64,000 nucleotides of DNA from Solirubrobacterales bacterium. Lineage in GTDB: Bacteria; Actinomycetota; Thermoleophilia; Solirubrobacterales; 70-9. The notes below the pieces were generated by a model. It was not told the origin of the DNA, ran no database searches, and worked only from the letters and a program-made list of their open reading frames with translations. Shown piece by piece: positions 1 to 7,559 of this stretch. Location: the NCBI GenBank assembly GCA_023958085.1, contig JAMLGI010000001.1, positions 1 through 64,000 of the forward strand, written 5' to 3'. The translations under genes were made by a program, and so were the position numbers. How positions within the stretch are numbered: position 1 is the stretch's first letter; every line of letters starts with the position of its first letter.

Positions 1-1
1 C

Positions 2-382
2 TCGCTCGAGAACGTCACGACTCTGGTCACTCGCTCGGAGGACCTGGCTCGGGGTGAGGCTCGTGAGAGCTTCGATCTGGTCACCGCCCGGGCGGTCGCC
101 CCGCTGGATGCCCTGGCTGAACTCGGAGCTCCCCTGCTGAAGACGGGAGGCAGCCTTGTCGCCTGGAAGGGCGAGCCCGAACCGGAAGGAGAAGCGGCCG
201 TGCTGCGGACCTCCGACCGGACCGGAATGACGGTGGACCGGTCGGTGCCGGTTCGGCCGTACTCTTCAAGCCGGGAGCGGCGACTGTACATCCTGAAGAA
301 GATCGCCCCCACATCCGACAACCTGCCCCGCCGCCCCGGGCTTGCCCGCAAGCGCCCGCTGGCCGGACGGAGAAGCAACTGA
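2..382 (+). CDS. rsmG: 16S rRNA (guanine-527-N7)-methyltransferase, C-terminal part
   Basis: Partial gene whose start lies before the window; about 126 codons are visible. RsmG (GidB) uses S-adenosylmethionine to methylate G527 of 16S rRNA. The visible part has the family motif FDLVTARAVAPLDALAE, then LLKTGGSLVAWKG and the conserved C-terminal end PRRPGLARKRPL. The rsmG-parA-parB order is a common gene order near the replication origin, so this corner may be close to oriC; no dnaA or DnaA boxes are in view. The reading frame is clean to the stop codon. Confidence 0.9.
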   Translation, partial: SLENVTTLVTRSEDLARGEARESFDLVTARAVAPLDALAELGAPLLKTGGSLVAWKGEPEPEGEAAVLRTSDRTGMTVDRSVPVRPYSSSRERRLYILKKIAPTSDNLPRRPGLARKRPLAGRRSN

Positions 383-445
383 TCACGTGACAACAACTCA
401 AGGAAATGAAAGATTGACCGGAACCGGCCGGAAAGGCAGAGCCTC

Positions 446-1204
446 GTGGGACTGATCTACGCGATCGCCAATCAGAAGGGCGGGGTCGGCAAGACCACCA
501 CCGCCGTCAACCTCGGATCCGCCTTCGCCCGTCTCGGTCGAAGGGTCCTGGTGGTCGACCTCGACCAGCAGTGCAATGCCACGGTCGGCCTCGGTCTCGG
601 CCGCGACGACCGTCCCTCGAGCTACGAGGTCCTCGCCGGGGAGTCGACCGTCGCCGAGGCGGCTCGCTCGGCCGGACCGGAGAATCTCTGGGTGGTCCCG
701 GCCAGCCGCGACCTCGCCGGATCGGTGGTCGAGCTTCCCCGGCTGGATCAGCCAAACTTCCAGCTCAGCCGCCAGATGGGCGAGGTTGACGAAAGATTCG
801 ACATGATCCTGATCGACTGTCCTCCGGCGCTCGGTCCGGTAACCGTCAACGCCCTGGTCGCCTCCGATCGGGTGATCGTCCCGGTCCAGGCCGAGTATCT
901 GGCCCTGGAGGGACTGGTCGAGTTTCTCGACACCCTCTCCACCGTCCGTCGCGAGATGAATCCGAGCCTCGAACTGGCCGGGGTCCTGGTCACCATGCAT
1001 GACGAACGGACCAGGCTGGCCCAGGATGTGGAGCGCGAACTCCGCGACCACTTTTCCGAGACCGTATTCCGCACCGTGATCCCCCGGGCGGTCCGGGTGG
1101 CCGAGGCCCCCAGCTACGGGATCCCGGTCACCGAGTACGCTCCCGGGTCACGTGGATCGACCGCATACATCGCGCTGGCAGAGGAGGTGATCGAGCGTGG
1201 CTGA
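446..1204 (+). CDS. parA: Chromosome-partitioning ATPase ParA (Soj)
   Basis: A 252-aa deviant-Walker ATPase, the usual size for chromosomal ParA/Soj. It binds DNA nonspecifically in the ATP form and moves ParB-parS complexes apart. The N-terminus has the deviant P-loop KGGVGKTT (signature Lys11, P-loop Lys16). VDLDQQCNATVG follows at about residue 40, and the Walker B-like ILIDCPPALGP at about residue 122. The start is GTG at 446. The 3' end overlaps parB by 8 bp, so the two are translationally coupled. No convincing parS site is present in this window. Confidence 0.95.
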   Translation: MGLIYAIANQKGGVGKTTTAVNLGSAFARLGRRVLVVDLDQQCNATVGLGLGRDDRPSSYEVLAGESTVAEAARSAGPENLWVVPASRDLAGSVVELPRLDQPNFQLSRQMGEVDERFDMILIDCPPALGPVTVNALVASDRVIVPVQAEYLALEGLVEFLDTLSTVRREMNPSLELAGVLVTMHDERTRLAQDVERELRDHFSETVFRTVIPRAVRVAEAPSYGIPVTEYAPGSRGSTAYIALAEEVIERG

Positions 1205-2045
1205 AAAGCGGGGAATGGGCCGCGGGCTCGGGGCGATCCTGCCCCAGAGCGCGAACGGGCCCGACATGCGCGAACTTCCGGTTGAATCGATCAAGCCCAA
1301 TCCAGGCCAGCCCCGAACCCGGTTCGCGAAAGAGGCACTCCAGGCCCTGGCCGACTCGATCGCTGCATCCGGAGTGATCCAGCCGTTGATCGTCCGGCCG
1401 GCCGGCCGCGGTGGCTACGAGATCATCGCCGGAGAGCGGCGCTGGCGGGCGGCCCGGATCGCCGGGGTCGAGAAGGTACCCGTGGTGGTCCGTGACTCGG
1501 ACGAGGCGGACCGACTCGAAGTCGCCCTGATCGAGAACATGGTCCGGGAAAACCTGAACCCGGTCGAGGAGGCACGGGCCTGCGCCGCCCTGGTCGAGGA
1601 TCTCGGCCTGAGCAAGGAGGAACTTGGCCGACGGGTGGGCAGGTCCCGACCCCAGATCTCCAACCTGATCCGGCTGCTCGACCTCCCCGACGACGTTCTC
1701 GACCTGCTCGAACAGGGTGAACTGAGCGAAGGGCACGGCCGGGCGATCCTGCAGGTGCCGGACCACGACCGCAGAAGGGACCTGGCCCGCCGGGCCGTTC
1801 GGGAAGGATGGTCGGTCCGGCAGACCGAGGCCGGCGCCAGGGAGCTTGCCGAACCGGCCACCCGGAGCAAGGCCGGTCCCGGCCTCAGCGCGGAGGAAAG
1901 GGAGGCGATCGCTGCGATCACCGAGAAACTGGAGACCGCGCTGGATCACCCGGTCCGCCTCAAGCCACGCGGCGACCGTCTGGTCCTCGAGATCTCCCTG
2001 GACGAGCTGGAACAGGCGGTTGATCTGGCCGACCGGCTCGGGTAG
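1197..2045 (+). CDS. parB: Chromosome-partitioning protein ParB (Spo0J)
   Basis: A 282-aa ParB/Spo0J CTPase clamp that loads on parS and spreads. Visible parts are an N-terminal segment (GMGRGLGAILP) of the type that interacts with ParA, the N-terminal domain with the CTP-binding motif GERRWRAARI at about residue 80, and the box with NMVRENLNPVEEA. The helix-turn-helix is LSKEELGRRVGRSRPQISNLIRLL, and a short C-terminal dimerisation region ends the protein. The GTG start lies within the end of parA. Length and domain order are normal for a chromosomal ParB. Confidence 0.95.
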   Translation: MAEKRGMGRGLGAILPQSANGPDMRELPVESIKPNPGQPRTRFAKEALQALADSIAASGVIQPLIVRPAGRGGYEIIAGERRWRAARIAGVEKVPVVVRDSDEADRLEVALIENMVRENLNPVEEARACAALVEDLGLSKEELGRRVGRSRPQISNLIRLLDLPDDVLDLLEQGELSEGHGRAILQVPDHDRRRDLARRAVREGWSVRQTEAGARELAEPATRSKAGPGLSAEEREAIAAITEKLETALDHPVRLKPRGDRLVLEISLDELEQAVDLADRLG

Positions 2046-2072
2046 GTCCGCCGGTCCCGAGGTCTCGCCGCG

Positions 2073-2561
2073 CTACGAATCCTTGAGGAAGTCGTCCGGT
2101 GAGACGTCGTCGAGGAAGTCCTTGAATCGCTCGACCACCTGATCGTTGTCCTCAACCGCCTGATCGAACTCGATCGAGGACTCCTCGATCACGTCCTCGG
2201 AGACAAAGATCGGTGCTTCGACCCGGACGGCCAGCGCCAACGCATCCGAGGGCCGGGAGTCCAGTTCAATCTCGCTTCCGGAAACCGAAAGCGTGATCGA
2301 CGCGTAGAACGTGTTGTCGCGAAGTTCGTTGATCGAGATCCGCTCACAACTGGTGCCGACCTGGTCGAGCAGTTCGACCATCAGATCGTGGGTCATCGGC
2401 CGAGGTGTCTCGGCGCCCTGGAGCTTCATCAGGATCGCCGCAGCCTCCGGATGTCCGATCCAGATCGGCAGGAACCGGTTGTCGTCGATCGTCTTCAGCA
2501 ACACGATCGGCTGTTTGCCGACCATGTCGAAACTGACCCCGTAGATCTGAACCTCACGCAT
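2073..2561 (-). CDS. Bifunctional nuclease (BFN/DUF151) family protein
   Basis: A 162-aa protein starting MREVQIYGVSFDMV. It belongs to the DUF151/BFN family, members of which have reported RNase and DNase activity; in other bacteria the function is poorly defined. Recognisable parts are PIVLLKTIDDNRFLPIWIG at the N-terminus, the EAAAILMKLQG helix and the SRPSDALALAVR motif typical of the family. The tail is acidic. A longer start at 2633 is possible in frame, but the ATG at 2561 fits the family start and sits 9 nt after a perfect TATAAT box. The gene converges with parB. Confidence 0.85.
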   Translation of the reverse strand: MREVQIYGVSFDMVGKQPIVLLKTIDDNRFLPIWIGHPEAAAILMKLQGAETPRPMTHDLMVELLDQVGTSCERISINELRDNTFYASITLSVSGSEIELDSRPSDALALAVRVEAPIFVSEDVIEESSIEFDQAVEDNDQVVERFKDFLDDVSPDDFLKDS

Positions 2562-2570
2562 CGCCGACCG

Positions 2571-2576
2571 ATTATA
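2571..2576 (-). promoter_or_regulatory. -10 box TATAAT of the BFN gene, near-leaderless
   Basis: On the minus strand a perfect TATAAT lies 9 nt before the ATG at 2561. A transcript starting 6-8 nt after the box would begin at or just before the start codon. No Shine-Dalgarno sequence fits between them. Confidence 0.55.
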
Positions 2577-2671
2577 AATCGCGGGCCGTCCGATCCCCGG
2601 CCGACCACACCTCTTCGCTCCGCGGAAAGGCATCGACAGAGCTCCGGCAGTACAATCCCGCTTCCTCGCGA

Positions 2672-2745
2672 GGGCGATTAGCTCAGTCGGTTAGAGCGCA
2701 TCTCTGATAAGGATGAGGCCCCTGGTTCGAATCCAGGATCGCCCA
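2672..2745 (+). tRNA. tRNA-Ile (anticodon GAT)
   Basis: A 74-nt cloverleaf. The acceptor stem GGGCGAT pairs with ATCGCCC, with discriminator A. The D arm is GCTCAGTCGGTTAGAGC. The anticodon stem CATCT/GGATG encloses loop CTGATAA with anticodon GAT. The T arm has GGTTCGAATCC. CCA is not encoded. A TACAAT box at 2651-2656, 15 nt upstream, is a plausible -10. A structured repeat begins 3 nt after the 3' end. Confidence 0.97.
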
Positions 2746-2748
2746 CTC

Positions 2749-2870
2749 GGAACCACCAGAACGACGCCTGCCGCGTCACCACGGTCGGGATGACCGACTC
2801 GTGTACGTGGGTACTGTCGCCGGCCATCCCAACCGGGCTTCTTGCATCCGTCGCCCTGGAGGTCCCGAGT
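2749..2870 (-). repeat. Structured intergenic repeat family 2, copy A1
   Basis: A degenerate copy of the family described at 2881-3020. Outer arms are 2756-2766 and 2849-2859 (CCAGAACGACG with CGTCGCCCTGG). Inner arms are 2782-2792 and 2825-2835 (CGGTCGGGATG with CATCCCAACCG). Both stems differ in sequence from copy A2 but largely keep pairing. The copy starts directly after tRNA-Ile. Strand is given relative to the conserved module in copies B and C. Confidence 0.75.
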
Positions 2871-2880
2871 GTTGGCGGGC

Positions 2881-3020
2881 ACCGCCCCGGAACCACCAGA
2901 GCGGCGTCTGCGGCGTCACCCCGGACGGGACGAACAGCTCATGTACCCACGTACTATCGCGGCCCGTCCCGTCCGGGTTCCTTGTATCCATCCGCTCTGG
3001 CGATCCCGGTGCAGCACCCG
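2881..3020 (-). repeat. Structured intergenic repeat family 2, copy A2
   Basis: Positions 2881-2920 are the reverse complement of a 40-nt module also found at 10740-10779 and 53130-53169, with one mismatch. Nested inverted repeats follow. The outer arms are 2896-2904 (CCAGAGCGG) with 2992-3000. The inner 12-bp perfect arms are 2920-2931 (CCCGGACGGGAC) with 2966-2977. A small palindrome GGTGCAGCACC lies at 3008-3018. A further partial copy continues at about 3030-3070. No coding sequence is credible here. The gap 2746-3260 therefore holds repeats only. Confidence 0.85.
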
Positions 3021-3075
3021 GGGTTTGTCGTCGGCCATCCCGACCGGGCTTCCGGCATCCACCCGCCACAAACCA

Positions 3076-3193
3076 TTCTGGAGCCGATTTAGGCTGTATA
3101 GCCGCCACAATCGGCTCCAGAACGGGAGCGGGTACGCGATTTTCGGTTCTGGAGCCGATTTAGGCGAAATGGCCGCCACTATCGGCTCCAGAA
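3076..3193 (-). repeat. Paired 47-nt hairpin repeat (family 1), locus 1
   Basis: Two 47-nt hairpins at 3076-3122 and 3147-3193 with identical arms TTCTGGAGCCGAT and ATCGGCTCCAGAA, each enclosing 21 nt. The spacer between them is 24 nt. The same doublet, in the opposite orientation, occurs at 21669-21786 and 34523-34640 with identical dimensions. It lies between tRNA-Ile and the 3' end of ddl. Strand is relative to the other two loci. Confidence 0.95.
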
Positions 3194-3260
3194 TGGTTGG
3201 AGGGGGGCCGGTTGAGGGCGCGCTCGTTCGAGCCGGGGGTCCTCCGGGTCCTCCGGAGTC

Positions 3261-4193
3261 TCAGGTGATCTGGCGTTCCAGGGCGAGCTGGAGCAGGCGT
3301 TCGACCAGATCGGGGAAGGTGATCCCCGCAGTTTCGGCCGACTGAGGAAGCAGCGAGGTCTCGGTGAGCCCGGGTACCGCGTTGATCTCGAGGATCCAGG
3401 GCCCGTCCGCCCCGAGGATCAGGTCAACCCGGGCGAACCCCTCGCAACCGAGTGCGGTCCAGGCGGCCAGCCCGACTCGCTGAACCTCGGCGGCGAGGGC
3501 CGGATCCAGTTCGGCCGGGCAGGTGAATCCGGCTCCGCCAACCTCGTAGCGGGCCTCGAAATCAAAACCCTCCCGACCGTGAGTCGTCACCTCGAGCACC
3601 GGCAGCGCTTCGCCTCCGACAACCGAGACGGTCAGCTCCCTTCCGTCAATCCAGCGTTCGAACAGCGCCCGGCTGTCGTAGCTCAGGGCAGTGATCAGGG
3701 CACCCGGAAGCTCGGCCGGATCGCGGACCACCTTGATCCCGAGTGACGACCCCTGGGAGGCCGGCTTCGCCACGGCGGGCAGACCGAGCAGCTCGATTCC
3801 ACGGGGGAAGGTCGCGGCCGCCCCGAAATCCCGGATCGCCGCCTCGCTGTAGGTGAGCCAGTCCGGGGTCGGCAGCCCGGCCTCCCGCAGCAGGTGTTTG
3901 GCCAGGATCTTGTCCATGCAGCGCTGGCAGGAGGACGCGCCCGGGCCCGTATAGGGGATTCCGAGAATCTCGAGCAGGGACTGGATCGTGCCGTCCTCGC
4001 CGTCAACTCCGTGCAGCGCAATGAAGGCTACGTCGGGTCGGTCGGCTTCGAGCCGTTTCACCAGGTCGGGTCCCGGATCGAGCTCCATCACCTGATGTCC
4101 GAGACCGCTCAGGGCCTCGCTGACCCGCCCGCCAGACCGGAGCGAAACTCCTCGTTCAAGCGAACGCCCGCCCTGAAGCACAGCTACCTTCAT
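3261..4193 (-). CDS. ddl: D-alanine--D-alanine ligase
   Basis: A 310-aa ATP-grasp ligase that makes D-Ala-D-Ala for peptidoglycan precursors in the cytoplasm. Motifs in order: GGRSLERGVSL at the N-terminus, HGVDGEDGTIQ at about residue 60 and the ATP-grasp KPASQGSSLGIKVV at about residue 145. The metal-binding and active-site motif LEINAVPGLTETSLLPQSA is near the C-terminus. Length is normal. The start overlaps the stop of the upstream aminotransferase by 4 bp, so the two form an operon. The 3' end faces the paired hairpin repeat. Confidence 0.95.
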   Translation of the reverse strand: MKVAVLQGGRSLERGVSLRSGGRVSEALSGLGHQVMELDPGPDLVKRLEADRPDVAFIALHGVDGEDGTIQSLLEILGIPYTGPGASSCQRCMDKILAKHLLREAGLPTPDWLTYSEAAIRDFGAAATFPRGIELLGLPAVAKPASQGSSLGIKVVRDPAELPGALITALSYDSRALFERWIDGRELTVSVVGGEALPVLEVTTHGREGFDFEARYEVGGAGFTCPAELDPALAAEVQRVGLAAWTALGCEGFARVDLILGADGPWILEINAVPGLTETSLLPQSAETAGITFPDLVERLLQLALERQIT

Positions 4194-5500
4194 CGGCTCT
4201 CCTCCTCTGTCCTCGCTCCACTTTCCAGTCCCCCGATCGACTCGACCAGGTCCCGATGCTCCCGGGCCACAACCCCGATCCGGTGGATGCCCTCGGTGAT
4301 CTCGTCCTCGGAGACTCCCGAAAAGTTGAGCCGCATCGAACGATGTCCCCGCCCGTCAACGTAGGCCGAGGTGCCGGGAACGAACGCGACGCCCCGTTGG
4401 AGCGACTTGGCGAGCAGGTTCTCGGTGTCGATTCCCTCCGGCATCGTGGCCCAGAGAAACAGCCCCCCGTCGGGGTGGCTTCGGGTGTGACCCTCCGGGA
4501 AGTGTTCCTCGATCGCGGCGATCATCGTGTCCCTCCGGCCGCGGTAGATCAGGCGCAGCTCGTCGATGTAGGCCTGCCAGTTGTCGTCCCGGAAGTAGTG
4601 ACCGGCAAAGTCCTGGGTCAGGGTCGAGGTGCAGAGATCGGAGGCTCCCTTGCCCAGCACAACCTTCTCCCGGATCGGCCGCGGGGCCACGATCCAGCCC
4701 AGTCTCAAACCGGCCGAGAGAATCTTCGAGAAGGTTCCGAGGTAGACGACGTAGCCGCCGGCATCCAGGTTGTGCAGCGTGGGCAGTGGATCCCCGTCGA
4801 ACCGAAGCAGGCCGTACGGATTGTCCTCGACCACGATCACCTCGTACTCGGCAGCCAGTTCGACCAGGCGAATCCGGCGTTCGAGCGAGAGCGTCACTCC
4901 CGCCGGGTTCTGAAAGGTGGGCACCGAGTAGATGAACTTCGGTCGGCGGCCCTCGGCCGCCAGGGCCGCGAGGGTCTCCTCCAGCAGATCGATCCGCATC
5001 CCGTCGTGATCGCACTCGATCTGGCGAACATCCGCCTCGTAGGTGAGAAAGGTCGGCAGGGCCCCGGGGTAGGTGGGGGCATCGCAGATCAGCACGTCAC
5101 CCGGGTCCAGCAACACCTTGCTGATCAGGTCGATCGCCTGCTGACCACCGGTGGTGACGGTGACCTCGTGCGGATCCACCGTCATGTTCTCGGCGGCCAT
5201 CACTTTCACGATCTGTTCCCGCAGCAGCCCGGTGCCCTCGGTCGGCCCGTACTGAAGTGCCTCGGCCAGCGAGCTGCGGGCGATCCGGTTCATCTCGGCG
5301 GTGAAGGTGTCGGCCGGAAAGGTCGAGGTGTCGGGCAGGCCACCGGCGAGGGAGATCACCTCCGGCCGGGCCGTGATCTCCATCATGTCCCGCATCGCCG
5401 AGGAGCGCATCACTCTCGTCCTCCGGGCAAACAGGGCCGCGTATCGTTCGAGGTCCCGCGATCTCGTGCCGGGTCGCCGGGAGGATGGTTGCGCCGCCAT
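4190..5500 (-). CDS. PLP-dependent aminotransferase, class I/II (2-aminoadipate-type)
   Basis: A 436-aa fold-type I aminotransferase of the LysN/MocR-like group that lacks a DNA-binding domain. Visible features are SLAGGLPDTSTFP, the PLP phosphate-site region TTGGQQAIDL, the segment FQNPAG, the cofactor Asp/Tyr segment VVEDNPYGLLRF, and the PLP-binding lysine in GTFSKILSAGLRLGW. Substrate cannot be read from the sequence. Coupling to ddl might suggest an amino-acid role in cell-wall metabolism, but this is only inference. Minus-strand GAGGAG lies about 10 nt before the ATG at 5500. Confidence 0.88.
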   Translation of the reverse strand: MAAQPSSRRPGTRSRDLERYAALFARRTRVMRSSAMRDMMEITARPEVISLAGGLPDTSTFPADTFTAEMNRIARSSLAEALQYGPTEGTGLLREQIVKVMAAENMTVDPHEVTVTTGGQQAIDLISKVLLDPGDVLICDAPTYPGALPTFLTYEADVRQIECDHDGMRIDLLEETLAALAAEGRRPKFIYSVPTFQNPAGVTLSLERRIRLVELAAEYEVIVVEDNPYGLLRFDGDPLPTLHNLDAGGYVVYLGTFSKILSAGLRLGWIVAPRPIREKVVLGKGASDLCTSTLTQDFAGHYFRDDNWQAYIDELRLIYRGRRDTMIAAIEEHFPEGHTRSHPDGGLFLWATMPEGIDTENLLAKSLQRGVAFVPGTSAYVDGRGHRSMRLNFSGVSEDEITEGIHRIGVVAREHRDLVESIGGLESGARTEEESR

Positions 5501-5946
5501 TTTTCTATTCTCCTCTTATCGGCACTTTCGAGACAATCTGCCTTGGCCTCGGGCTGGGGATCGTCACCGGCATGGTTGCCGGCACCACCGGCCTGGAAGG
5601 TTCGGCCCGTGGCCGGATGGCCCTGCTCGCCGCGGTGATCGCCCTGGTCGCCGGATGGATCGTCACCTCCCTGGTCGACGGGGCGGTCGTCGTCGGTCTG
5701 CTGGTCTCGGCTCTGGCCGGGCTGCTTTCCTGTGCCGTGGTCAGCAGCGTGATCGCCGGAGCGACCCGGCGAGGCGGCACGGCGGCACTGGTCCTGATCG
5801 CGGTCTTCGTCGCCCTGGTCATCCTGGCGATAACTCTGATCTTCCCCTACTTTGCGCTGCTGCCTGCCGCCGGACTGATCTGGCTTGGGCTGACCCGCCG
5901 CCGCAAGGCGGCGCGCAAGCACGCCGGCCTGCGCATCCTGCGGTAG
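5485..5946 (+). CDS. Hypothetical small integral membrane protein
   Basis: A 153-aa protein with about four hydrophobic segments (residues 17-37, 45-65, 68-90 and 100-128) and a basic C-terminal tail RRRKAARKHAGLRILR. I do not recognise a family. It sits 6 bp ahead of the phosphodiesterase gene and may be cotranscribed with it. The ATG at 5485 follows GGGAGG immediately and lies inside the divergent aminotransferase gene. An internal ATG at 5572 is the alternative and would remove most of the first membrane segment. Confidence 0.6.
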   Translation: MVAPPFFYSPLIGTFETICLGLGLGIVTGMVAGTTGLEGSARGRMALLAAVIALVAGWIVTSLVDGAVVVGLLVSALAGLLSCAVVSSVIAGATRRGGTAALVLIAVFVALVILAITLIFPYFALLPAAGLIWLGLTRRRKAARKHAGLRILR

Positions 5947-5952
5947 AGGCCA

Positions 5953-7536
5953 ATGGCCCGCAAGCTGGTCCTGGCCTACGTCGACTCACTCCGAACCGAC
6001 ATGCTCGAGGCGACCATCGCCGCCGGTCGCGCCCCCACCCTTTCCCGCCTGGTCAAGCGTGGCACCCTGGTCCGGGACTGCGTCTCCTCCTTCCCCTCGG
6101 TCACCCCGGTGGCATCTGCCGAGATGGTCACCGGGGTCGCTTCCGATCAGCACTGGATTCCGGGGATGAACTGGTACCACCGGACCGAGCGCCGCTACGT
6201 CGAGTACGGATCCTCGATTGCCGCGACCCGGGCTTTCGGATTCTTCCGGTCGCTCCACGACCTCGTCTACAACATGAACCTGGCCCATCTCTCGCCGGCC
6301 GTCGAGACGGTCTTCGAGAGCCTTGACGACCGGGGCCTCGACACCGCCTCGACCCCGTTCCTGATCTACCGGGGCCGCCATCGGCATGACGTCACCCTCG
6401 CCGGGTTGACCGGCAAGGCGGTCGAGGCGGGCCTGCTCAAGTTCCACTACGGAACCTGGGGCCCGAAGGAGCTTTTCTACGGGGATCTCTACTCCTCGAT
6501 GGAGATCCCGTGCAAGGGCACCAACGTGCCGGGCCGGCGCGATCCGTACTCGGCCTGCTGTGCGGCCGAACTGATTGCCCGCGACCGGTTTGACTTCCTG
6601 CTGCTCTCCTTCCCCGACAACGACAACTACTCCCATCGCAAGGGCCCCGAAGCGTCCGGCGACTCGATCGAACGGGTGGACCTCTGTATGGCGGAGGTGG
6701 TCCGGGCGGCCGGCGGCACCGAGAAGTTCCTCGCCGAGTATGCCCTGGTCCTGCTGGCCGACCACGCCCACACCGCGGTTGACAGCGAACTGGATCTGAT
6801 CAGCTGGATGGCTGAGAGATGGCGGGTGCTCGGACCGTCTGATGATCGCCCCGAACGAGCCGAACTCGCGGTCAGTCCGACTTCCCGGGCGGCCGGGATC
6901 TATCTCCTTGAGGAGAGCACGAACCGCACCTCCCTGGCGGCACTCCACCGACAGGTGCGGGAGCACGCCGCTTCGCTCGACGGGGTCGAACTGACCGTCT
7001 GGATCGAGGATGCGGACGGCAGTCCGGTGGTTTCCGGTCCCGGCCGGACCGCCCCGGTCCCGGCCGGATCCTCGGTGGTGGTTTCGCGTTACGGTCGCCG
7101 CTTTGCCTTCCGGCCGTCACCGGTCTCCGGTCGACGGCGGAAGCGGGCCACGCCGGACCATGAAACGGTCGCCGACCGGCGCGGCAACGAGTGGGAGATC
7201 ACCGGCAACCAGGAGGCACTCGAGGCGCTGGTCGAGGATGGAGTGATCCGGACCCCGGTCTATCCCGACGCACTGGCCCGGCTCTGGGCGGCGGCTCGTT
7301 CTCCTCATTCGGGCGAGATCCTGATCTCGGTCGCGCCCGGCTTCGAGTGCGTCGACTGGGGCGGAGTGACCCACGTTCCCGGCGGTTCTCACGGTTCGCT
7401 GCGGCGTGAGGACTCGGAGGGACCGCTGCTGTTCTGTGGCTGTGGCCCGGATCTGCCGGATTCGACCCGGTCCGCCGCGGAGCCCTGGGCCCTGCGTGAC
7501 GTCGCCGGTGTGATCCGGGAGTTCTTCTCAGCTTGA
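5953..7536 (+). CDS. Alkaline phosphatase superfamily / type I phosphodiesterase
   Basis: A 527-aa metal-dependent hydrolase of the nucleotide pyrophosphatase/phosphodiesterase type. The N-terminus YVDSLRTDML carries the first metal-binding Asp. SSFPSVTPVASAEMVTGV contains the likely nucleophilic Ser/Thr region, LLLSFPDNDNYSH the next metal ligands, and VLLADHAHTAV the DH pair. GGSHGSL near the C-terminus supplies a further His. No signal peptide is visible, so it is probably cytoplasmic. The substrate is unknown. The gene converges on the YmdB-like gene with a 23-bp gap. Confidence 0.85.
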   Translation: MARKLVLAYVDSLRTDMLEATIAAGRAPTLSRLVKRGTLVRDCVSSFPSVTPVASAEMVTGVASDQHWIPGMNWYHRTERRYVEYGSSIAATRAFGFFRSLHDLVYNMNLAHLSPAVETVFESLDDRGLDTASTPFLIYRGRHRHDVTLAGLTGKAVEAGLLKFHYGTWGPKELFYGDLYSSMEIPCKGTNVPGRRDPYSACCAAELIARDRFDFLLLSFPDNDNYSHRKGPEASGDSIERVDLCMAEVVRAAGGTEKFLAEYALVLLADHAHTAVDSELDLISWMAERWRVLGPSDDRPERAELAVSPTSRAAGIYLLEESTNRTSLAALHRQVREHAASLDGVELTVWIEDADGSPVVSGPGRTAPVPAGSSVVVSRYGRRFAFRPSPVSGRRRKRATPDHETVADRRGNEWEITGNQEALEALVEDGVIRTPVYPDALARLWAAARSPHSGEILISVAPGFECVDWGGVTHVPGGSHGSLRREDSEGPLLFCGCGPDLPDSTRSAAEPWALRDVAGVIREFFSA

Positions 7537-7559
7537 TCCAGATGGCATGGCCGGGCAGA

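Noticed and set aside
383-390. TCACGTGA just before parA, as a parS site
   Set aside because: Only the 8-bp core agrees with the 16-bp parS consensus; the flanking TGTT and AACA are absent. Too short to call.
2672-2745. tRNA-Ile as part of a ribosomal RNA operon
   Set aside because: No 16S or 23S sequence is near; the tRNA stands alone with its own TACAAT box.
2749-3193. Repeat-rich gap as a CRISPR array
   Set aside because: There are no short direct repeats with unique spacers in series and no cas genes. The units are nested or paired palindromes.
2779-3345. Several ORFs of 60-170 codons in the gap after tRNA-Ile
   Set aside because: They are read through hairpin repeats in many frames with no start signal or family similarity.
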